Below are positions 1-4,524 of a stretch of DNA of 5,990 nucleotides, piece after piece. The notes beneath the pieces were generated by a model. That model was not told where the DNA came from, searched no databases, and was given only the letters and a program-made list of their open reading frames with translations. The DNA comes from Pseudomonadota bacterium. Lineage in GTDB: Bacteria > Pseudomonadota > Alphaproteobacteria > Rhizobiales > Beijerinckiaceae. The DNA lies in assembly GCA_023393655.1 (NCBI GenBank), contig JAEWKP010000390.1, positions 1 to 5,990 of the forward strand. Reading direction: 5' to 3'. Both the position numbers and the translations under genes were made by a program. Numbering within the stretch: position 1 is the stretch's first letter; each line of letters starts with the position of its first letter.

Positions 1-143
1 ACGCCGTCTTCGCCTCCGGCGTCCGCGCGGTGCAGTCGATCGACGCCATGGCGGTGGTCTACATGGTCACCACACTGATCTGGCTCGTCATCGCGCTCCG
101 CTTCGTCAACCCGACACAGATCGTCGCAAGGGCGAAGAAATGA
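1..143 (+). CDS. C-terminal end of an integral membrane protein, probably an ABC-transporter permease (5' end outside the window)
   Basis: The reading frame is open from the left edge (first full codon at base 3) to the TGA at 141-143, giving 46 residues. Residues about 16-35 form one hydrophobic helix (AMAVVYMVTTLIWLVIALRF), followed by a short polar tail ending in RAKK. A last transmembrane helix followed by a short positively charged cytoplasmic tail is typical of inner-membrane permease subunits of binding-protein-dependent ABC importers. The tail 'ALRFVNPTQ' resembles the ends of permeases of the iron/polyamine/aminoethylphosphonate type, but that is an impression from memory. The rest of the gene, including the diagnostic EAA loop, is off the window, so the substrate cannot be named. 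It runs towards the convergent ABC gene on the other strand, with a hairpin between the two stops. That this is coding is likely; the permease assignment is moderate. Confidence 0.7.
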   Translation, partial: AVFASGVRAVQSIDAMAVVYMVTTLIWLVIALRFVNPTQIVARAKK

Positions 144-150
144 CCCGGAT

Positions 151-177
151 CGGCGGCGCTTGAGATGAGCGCCGCCG
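151..177. terminator. Perfect GC-rich hairpin between convergent stop codons
   Basis: CGGCGGCGCT (151-160) pairs perfectly with AGCGCCGCCG (168-177) around a 7-base loop, a 10-bp stem that is almost all G/C. It begins 7 bases after the stop of the left-edge membrane-protein gene and directly abuts the stop codon of the minus-strand ABC gene (178-180). Position and symmetry suit a shared 3'-end element working in both directions. Neither strand shows a T-run after the stem, so a classical rho-independent terminator is not demonstrated. It could instead be a 3'-end stabilising hairpin or a pause site assisting rho. Confidence 0.5.
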
Positions 178-2010
178 TCACGGACTGTCGTCAGGTTCCG
201 GGCGTTCGTCCTCATTGTCGGCGCCGCGGCTCCTGAACAGCCGCCAGAGCGATTTCCGCAGGCGCCTGGACGTCAGGTGAGCGCCTGCCGGCCTGCGCTC
301 CAACGTGATCTTCTGGTCGTGATAATCCTCGAGGCCGGGACGGTGGCCGACGCTGATCAGTGTCGCCGCTGCGAGTTCCTCCTGGAACAGGTTCAGCAAC
401 GAAGCCTGGCTCTCCTCGTCGAGCGCCGAGGTCGCCTCGTCCATCACGATGATATCGGGCTTTTGCAGCAGCAGGCGGGCGAAGGCGACGCGCTGGCGCT
501 CGCCTCCGGACAGGATGCGGTCCCAGTCGTCTTCCTCTGCGTCGAGCTTCTTGGCGAGATAGCTCAGGCCGCAGCGTTGAAGCGCCGCGAGAACAGCCTC
601 GTCCGCCACGGCTCGATCCGCATCCGGATAGAGCAGTATGGTGCGCAGGGTGCCCTTTGGGAGATAGGGCTTCTGCGGCACGAAGGCGATCGACTGGCCG
701 GCCGGCACCCGGATCGAGCCGGAGCCCCAGGGCCAGATCCCGGCTATCGCGCGGATCAGCGTGCTCTTGCCGGAGCCGCTCTCGCCCGCGATCAGCGCCT
801 TCGCACCCTGCGCAATGGTCACGGTGGCATCGGCCAGGACGACGCGGCCATTGCTGTGGGCGATGGAGAGGTTGTCGAGATGGATCGCGCCGTCATCGCT
901 TTCGCCGAGTTCGATGCCGGTGTCCTTGTCCATGATCGTGCCGATATCCAGCGCCTCGATCTCCTCCATCAGCTCGTCGACACGGGTGACCGAGGCGAAC
1001 CATTCGGCCAGCCGCACGACATTGTCGACGAACCAGAGCAATGCGGCCTGGACGGCGCTGAAGGCTGCGACGACCTGCACGACCGCGCCCAGCGTGACGT
1101 CACCGGACAGGAATTTCGGCGCGATCAGCAGGAGCGGCGCGATCGGGAAGAGCGCGGCGTTGGTGTTGAGCGCCAGCGCGATCACGCCCTGCTGGCGCAC
1201 GATCCTGAGCCAGGCCGCAACGACGTCGCCATAGCTTTTCCCGGCGGAGCTGCGCTCGTCGGCATCACCCCGGATCAACGCGATGCTCTCGGCATTTTCG
1301 CGCAATCGCGTCATCTCCGCCCGGAACTGCGCCTCCATCTCGTTCTTGTGAGCGACACGCGCAACGAGGGGGCGGCCGGCAAAATAGGCGGCTAGCGAAG
1401 CCACCGCGGCATAGACCACGGCCGCGAGCGCCATGTAGCTGGGGATCACGATCATGGTTCCGCCGAGCATGAATTCGGCCGAACCGGCGACCTGCCAGAG
1501 GATCGCGGCGAAGGTCGCCGCCGTGACGAAGGCGCTGACCAGCCCGATCGCGAACTCCACGAGGGGCTCGATGGCGAGGCGGACATCCTCGGCGATGCGG
1601 TACTCCGGCGCGGTCATGTTGTTGGCCAAGAAGCCCAGTCGATAATAGCGCTGGTCGGCGATCCACCAGCCGGCGAGGCGGCGCGTCAGGTTCTCGCGCC
1701 AGCGCACCAGCAGCAGCATCCGGCTGACCCCGAGGCCGGACATCGACAGGGCGGCGGCTCCAAGGAGAAAAGGCAGCCAGCCGACCGTCGCCCAGACGGC
1801 GCCGACATCGCGCTTTTCCAGAGCATCGAAGAACCAGCGGTTCCAGCGGTTGATGCCGACCGCAGCGCTGGTTTGCGCGGCGATGAAGACGACGACGGTG
1901 ATCGTCAAGGTCCAGGCAGGCCACCGTGTCCTGCCGCGCCAGTAGCGCAGCGCGATCCCGAAGAACTGACGCATGCGCGAGCGTCGCAAAACGCGCGGAG
2001 CTTCGGCCAT
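178..2010 (-). CDS. ABC transporter, fused permease/ATP-binding protein (YddA/SbmA-BacA-like group)
   Basis: A complete 610-residue half-transporter: an N-terminal membrane domain fused to a nucleotide-binding domain, expected to dimerise in the inner membrane. Hydrophobic stretches near residues 33-53, 77-96, 150-171, 180-210, 275-297 and 305-328 fit about six helices. The segments RWRENLT (103-109), ADQRYYRL (118-125) and YRIAEDVR (137-144) resemble the conserved core of the ABC_membrane_2 family, which includes YddA, SbmA/BacA relatives fused to an ATPase, and peroxisomal ABCD proteins. The ATPase is intact: Walker A GESGSGKS (409-416), Q-loop Gln446, signature LSGGERQ (500-506), Walker B ending in Asp524-Glu525, D-loop SALD (528-531) and switch His556. 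A tail of about 40 residues follows, first basic (RRLRKSLWRLFRSR), then acidic. Start: ATG at 2010, with GGAG 5 bases upstream. Fused members of this family have been linked to uptake of peptides or cobalamin (mycobacterial Rv1819c), but the substrate here cannot be read from sequence. It is divergent from dusA. Confidence 0.93.
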   Translation of the reverse strand: MAEAPRVLRRSRMRQFFGIALRYWRGRTRWPAWTLTITVVVFIAAQTSAAVGINRWNRWFFDALEKRDVGAVWATVGWLPFLLGAAALSMSGLGVSRMLLLVRWRENLTRRLAGWWIADQRYYRLGFLANNMTAPEYRIAEDVRLAIEPLVEFAIGLVSAFVTAATFAAILWQVAGSAEFMLGGTMIVIPSYMALAAVVYAAVASLAAYFAGRPLVARVAHKNEMEAQFRAEMTRLRENAESIALIRGDADERSSAGKSYGDVVAAWLRIVRQQGVIALALNTNAALFPIAPLLLIAPKFLSGDVTLGAVVQVVAAFSAVQAALLWFVDNVVRLAEWFASVTRVDELMEEIEALDIGTIMDKDTGIELGESDDGAIHLDNLSIAHSNGRVVLADATVTIAQGAKALIAGESGSGKSTLIRAIAGIWPWGSGSIRVPAGQSIAFVPQKPYLPKGTLRTILLYPDADRAVADEAVLAALQRCGLSYLAKKLDAEEDDWDRILSGGERQRVAFARLLLQKPDIIVMDEATSALDEESQASLLNLFQEELAAATLISVGHRPGLEDYHDQKITLERRPAGAHLTSRRLRKSLWRLFRSRGADNEDERPEPDDSP

Positions 2011-2015
2011 ACCAA

Positions 2016-2019
2016 CTCC
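2016..2019 (-). promoter_or_regulatory. Shine-Dalgarno for the ABC half-transporter
   Basis: On the minus strand GGAG lies 5 bases before the ATG at 2010, inside a purine-rich leader (GGAAGAAGCGGAG). The good spacing favours this ATG over the next in-frame Met at residue 13. Confidence 0.65.
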
Positions 2020-2190
2020 GCTTCTTCCAGTGGGCCGCAGGGGATGAGGCGACGCGCGACCACTGTCACTTCAACCGCAGGCCGGCAGCGCAGTTCCATG
2101 GGTTCGGGTTGGACGATGCTCGGGGCGGAGCCAGAATTTTGCCGCGCCTCTCGCGCATCCCCGCGAATTGCGCCATATACGCCCAAGTTT

Positions 2191-2232
2191 CGCCGCCTCG
2201 GTGCCGTTTGACGGCACGGTAGCCAGGCGGCG
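2191..2232. repeat. Two-tiered inverted repeat (possible operator or dusA leader hairpin)
   Basis: Two perfect inverted repeats are nested. The inner one is GTGCCGT (2201-2207) with ACGGCAC (2211-2217) around TTG, a 17-base palindrome. The outer one is CGCCGCCT (2191-2198) with AGGCGGCG (2225-2232). Between the tiers lie 2 bases on the left and 7 on the right. As RNA it would fold as a 15-bp stem interrupted by an asymmetric internal loop. It ends about 59 bases before the dusA ATG and 180 bases from the ABC start, so it may be a transcription-factor site in the divergent promoter region or a structured dusA leader. The symmetry is seen directly; the function is inferred. Confidence 0.5.
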
Positions 2233-2291
2233 GCTTCGCATCACCGAAACAAGGCACCAGCAGGCCACGCGCGTTGAGCAGACATACTCAG

Positions 2292-3299
2292 ATGACCGCA
2301 GATCGCGTCGAGGCGAGCTTCTGGCGCTTCTCCGTGGCGCCAATGATGGATTGGACGGACCGGCATTGCCGCGTCATCCATCGCCTGATGTCGCGCCATG
2401 CGCTGCTCTATACGGAGATGGTGACGGCGCAGGCGGTGATCCGCGGTGACCGCCAGCGCCTGATCGGCTTCGATGCCGTGGAACATCCGGTCGCGCTCCA
2501 GCTCGGCGGCAACGATCCCGCGCTGCTGGCGGAGGCCGCGAAGATCGGCGCCGATTTCGGCTATGACGAGATCAACCTGAACTGCGGCTGCCCCTCCGAC
2601 CGGGTGCAGGGCGGGGCCTTCGGTGCCTGCCTGATGCGCCAGCCGGCCCTGGTCGGCGACTGCGTCGCCGCGATGAAGGTGGCGGTTTCCATTCCCGTCA
2701 CGGTGAAATGCCGGATCGGCGTCGACGATCAGGACCCTGAAAGCGCGCTCGAGGCGCTGACGGCCGCGGTGCGCGGGGCCGGGGTCGATGCCTTGATCGT
2801 CCATGCCCGCAAGGCCTGGCTGCAGGGGCTCTCGCCCAAGGAGAACCGCGAGATCCCGCCGCTCGACTACGAGCGGGCCTATCGCCTGAAGGCGGCCAAT
2901 CCGGACCTGCCGGTCGCGATCAACGGCGGCATCAAGGCGCCCTCGGAATGGCCTGCGCATCTGGAGAAGCTCGACGGCGTCATGATCGGCCGCGAAGCCT
3001 ATCAGAACCCCGAGATCCTGCTCGGGGTCGATCCGCTGCTGTTCGGCACGGACGCGCCGGTGACGGACGCCTTCGCCATGCTGGAAGCACTCGAGCCGCA
3101 TCTCGCTGCGCATCTGGAGGGGGGCGGGCGCCTGCATGCCTTCACCCGCCATCTCGTCGGCCTGTTCCCCGGCCGCCCCGGTGCGCGCGCCTTCCGCCGT
3201 CACCTGGCCGAGCGCTGCGTCGGCGCCGATGCGACGCTGGACGACCTGCGCGCGGCCATCGCCCATCTCTCGCGCCACGAGGCCGCCGCGGCGGCCTGA
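2292..3299 (+). CDS. dusA: tRNA-dihydrouridine(20/20a) synthase DusA
   Basis: A flavin-dependent enzyme that reduces uridines in the tRNA D-loop to dihydrouridine with NADPH; cytoplasmic. With ATG 2292 as start it has 335 residues, normal for DusA. The N-terminal barrel opens with SVAPMMDWTDRHCR (14-27), the FMN-binding start characteristic of the DusA subgroup. NLNCGCPSDRVQ (95-106) carries the catalytic Cys100 of the NxGCP motif. VKCRIG (138-143) supplies the conserved Lys139, and HARKAWLQGLSPKENR (171-186) with His171 is a DusA hallmark. NGGI (211-214) and MIGREAYQNP (231-240) are the phosphate-binding loops. The C-terminal helical domain (about 262-330) is complete. Start choice: an in-frame TTG at 2274 would add six residues with only a weak AGG nine bases upstream. 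Neither start has a strong ribosome site, and the ATG fits the family's short lead before SVAPMMD better. The gene is divergent from the ABC transporter and may be co-transcribed with the PhzF-like gene. Confidence 0.95.
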   Translation: MTADRVEASFWRFSVAPMMDWTDRHCRVIHRLMSRHALLYTEMVTAQAVIRGDRQRLIGFDAVEHPVALQLGGNDPALLAEAAKIGADFGYDEINLNCGCPSDRVQGGAFGACLMRQPALVGDCVAAMKVAVSIPVTVKCRIGVDDQDPESALEALTAAVRGAGVDALIVHARKAWLQGLSPKENREIPPLDYERAYRLKAANPDLPVAINGGIKAPSEWPAHLEKLDGVMIGREAYQNPEILLGVDPLLFGTDAPVTDAFAMLEALEPHLAAHLEGGGRLHAFTRHLVGLFPGRPGARAFRRHLAERCVGADATLDDLRAAIAHLSRHEAAAAA

Positions 3300-3395
3300 T
3301 CGCGTCGGTTTATTGCGGTAAGCGCGATTTGCTGCCAAGCCGTGGCTGGTCCCTTGAAAATGGGGCGATTGCAGCTTCGGCAGGATGGCAAGGCG

Positions 3396-4280
3396 ATGGC
3401 GCAGGACGGGATCAGGCTGGTCAACGTGTTCACGCATCAGGGGCAGGGCGGCAATCCCTGTCCGATCGTGATCGATGCGGCGGCTCTGCACGATGAGGAC
3501 ATGCGGGCGATCGCTGCCCGTTACGGCCACGAATCCGGCTTCGTCCGGCCGCCCTCCGGCGCCGATTCCGACTTCACCTTCAGATTCTGGGTGCCGCGTC
3601 ACGAGATGGAGATGTGCGGTCATGCCACGATCGGCGCGCTCTGGTGCCTTGCGACGGCCGGCCGTCTCGATGCGGAGCAGATGCGGATCGAGACGCGCAG
3701 CGGTCCTGTCACCGGCTATGTCGAGCGTCGTTCCTCAGAGAACCCGTCGGTGGAGATCAGCCAGCCGGTCGGCAAGGTCGTCGACCTGACGCGCGCGCAG
3801 GAGGACGATGTGCTCGCGACGCTCCGGATTTCACGCGGCGACTTGCTCGACCTGCCGATCCAGAATGCCGTGACCTCGCGCGTCAAGACGCTGGTTCCGA
3901 TGAAGAGCGTTGCGCATCTTCAGGCGCTGACGACCGACATGACCCTCACGGAGCAGTGCTGCGAGCGCATCGCCTCGACCGGGCTCTACCCTTATGCCGT
4001 CGCTGATCGAGTCGAGCGTCGCTTCGAGGCGCGGCAGTTCCCGAAATCCTCCGGCTATCCCGAAGATGCCGCAACCGGTATCGCCGCAGCGGCGCTGGCT
4101 TTCGGCCTGCTCCGAAACGATCTCGTTCCCCGCGACAGTGGCCGCATCACCATCCTGCAGGGCCGGGCGATGAACGCGCTCTCGGAAATCCACGTCAGGA
4201 TCGGCTTTGCCGATGGCCGGCCTGTCGGCTGTCTCCTCGGCGGCGAGGTGATGCCGGCGGACCACCGCGCGACTCGATAG
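3396..4280 (+). CDS. PhzF-family isomerase/epimerase-like protein
   Basis: A 294-residue protein of the diaminopimelate-epimerase-like fold, normal length for PhzF (about 280-300). Opening segment IRLVNVFTHQGQGGNPCPIV (6-25) matches the family's first strand and GNP turn. HESGFV (45-50) holds Glu46, matching catalytic Glu45 of PhzF. CGHATIGA (74-81) carries the conserved Cys-Gly-His. EDAATG (223-228) matches EDPATG, with Asp224 matching Asp208; the next residue is Ile229 where PhzF has Ser213. QGRAMN (255-260) followed by SEIHV (263-267) corresponds to the C-terminal glycine/Ser strand. PhzF itself isomerises dihydro-3-hydroxyanthranilate in phenazine synthesis, but most homologues act on unknown substrates and no phenazine gene is adjacent, so only the family is called. 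Start: ATG 3396 lets the protein begin just before the first strand, with AGGA about 10 bases upstream. Earlier in-frame GTG 3342 and ATG 3360 add residues outside the fold and lack a ribosome site. It lies 96 bases after dusA on the same strand, so read-through is possible. Confidence 0.9.
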   Translation: MAQDGIRLVNVFTHQGQGGNPCPIVIDAAALHDEDMRAIAARYGHESGFVRPPSGADSDFTFRFWVPRHEMEMCGHATIGALWCLATAGRLDAEQMRIETRSGPVTGYVERRSSENPSVEISQPVGKVVDLTRAQEDDVLATLRISRGDLLDLPIQNAVTSRVKTLVPMKSVAHLQALTTDMTLTEQCCERIASTGLYPYAVADRVERRFEARQFPKSSGYPEDAATGIAAAALAFGLLRNDLVPRDSGRITILQGRAMNALSEIHVRIGFADGRPVGCLLGGEVMPADHRATR

Positions 4281-4361
4281 AAACCTCCAGATTGTCGCTG
4301 TGGGGAGGGCGAAGCTTGCCGCAACCGCTATCCGACTTCTCGATAACAGTTTGAAACAAGC

Positions 4362-4391
4362 CGCTCCCGGTAGAGGAAGCCGGCAGGAGCG
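4362..4391 (+). other. Bulged hairpin in the 3' region of the PhzF-like transcript
   Basis: CGCTC (4362-4366) pairs with GAGCG (4387-4391 read as its complement), then a three-base bulge on the right, then CCGG (4367-4370) with CCGG (4380-4383), closing a 9-base loop TAGAGGAAG. This is a moderate structure with no T-run. It sits about 50 bases before the main terminator and could be 3'-UTR structure or part of a small RNA. Its occurrence by chance in GC-rich DNA cannot be excluded. Confidence 0.3.
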
Positions 4392-4443
4392 CGCCGTGGC
4401 CCTGTCCCGCTTTCAGCGATCAACCTGTTCGAGTCTTACGAAG

Positions 4444-4477
4444 AAAAGCCCGCCGGATCGTTCTGGCGGGCTTTTCG
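4444..4477. terminator. Bidirectional rho-independent terminator
   Basis: GAAAAGCCCGCC (4444-4455) and GGCGGGCTTTTC (4466-4477) form a perfect 12-bp inverted repeat around a 10-base loop. The G/C core followed by TTTT on the plus strand, and the mirrored TTTT on the minus strand, is the classical bidirectional form. It lies 164 bases after the PhzF-like stop and 47 bases beyond the stop of the convergent solute-binding gene, so it can end both transcripts. Confidence 0.9.
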
Positions 4478-4502
4478 ATGCGGGCGCGGGCCTTGCCGCG
4501 CG

Positions 4503-4524
4503 CCTGGTGAATGCGCCAGGTTTT
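4503..4524 (+). terminator. Weak second hairpin with T-run next to the solute-binding gene stop
   Basis: CCTGGTG (4503-4509) pairs with CGCCAGG (4514-4520), with one G-T pair and a 4-base loop, followed by TTTT (4521-4524) on the plus strand. It could be a backup terminator for transcripts that pass the 4444-4477 element. The last T is already part of the minus-strand stop codon. The stem is short, so the call is tentative. Confidence 0.35.

Larger units (their letters stand above)
2011..2291. other. Divergent intergenic region between the ABC transporter and dusA
   Basis: About 280 bases separate the two divergent start codons, so promoters for both directions should lie here. I could not identify a convincing -35/-10 pair on either strand. 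The most AT-rich spots are around 2134-2140 (gaatttt) and 2174-2180 (catatac), and neither has a good partner at 16-18 bases. The clear structure is the nested inverted repeat at 2191-2232, listed separately. Short open frames that cross this region on both strands have no recognisable protein character and run into the flanking genes out of frame. Confidence 0.5.
4281..4523. other. Convergent intergenic region between the PhzF-like gene and the solute-binding protein
   Basis: About 240 bases separate two convergent genes. It contains a moderate hairpin at 4362-4391, the strong terminator at 4444-4477, and a weaker hairpin with a T-run at 4503-4524. An open frame at 4300-4593 plus crosses it, with a possible GTG start at 4396 after AGGAG. 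That frame runs straight through the terminator stem and into the antisense of the next gene, and it shows no family character, so it is not called as a gene. Confidence 0.5.

Noticed and set aside
277..1395. Long plus-strand open frame (372 codons) opposite the ABC transporter
   Set aside because: It is antisense to a gene with a complete set of ABC motifs. Its translation is rich in R, D, Q, H and G with no family character, as expected for the mirror frame of GC-rich coding DNA.
2168..2213. Promoter-like pieces (catatac at 2174-2180, TTGACG at 2208-2213)
   Set aside because: No acceptable partner hexamer lies at 16-18 bases for either one on either strand, and TTGACG is part of the inverted repeat.
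1873..2343. Several short open frames on both strands across the divergent gap
   Set aside because: They overlap the ends of the flanking genes out of frame, lack good ribosome sites and show no protein-like character.
3300..3395. Possible N-terminal extension of the PhzF-like protein from GTG 3342 or ATG 3360
   Set aside because: The added residues precede the first strand of the fold, have no ribosome site in front of them and make the protein longer than needed for the family.
2241..3623. Very long minus-strand open frame (460 codons) opposite dusA and the start of the PhzF-like gene
   Set aside because: It spans two well-supported plus-strand genes and the gap between them. The low-complexity charged composition and lack of motifs indicate a shadow caused by high GC at third positions.
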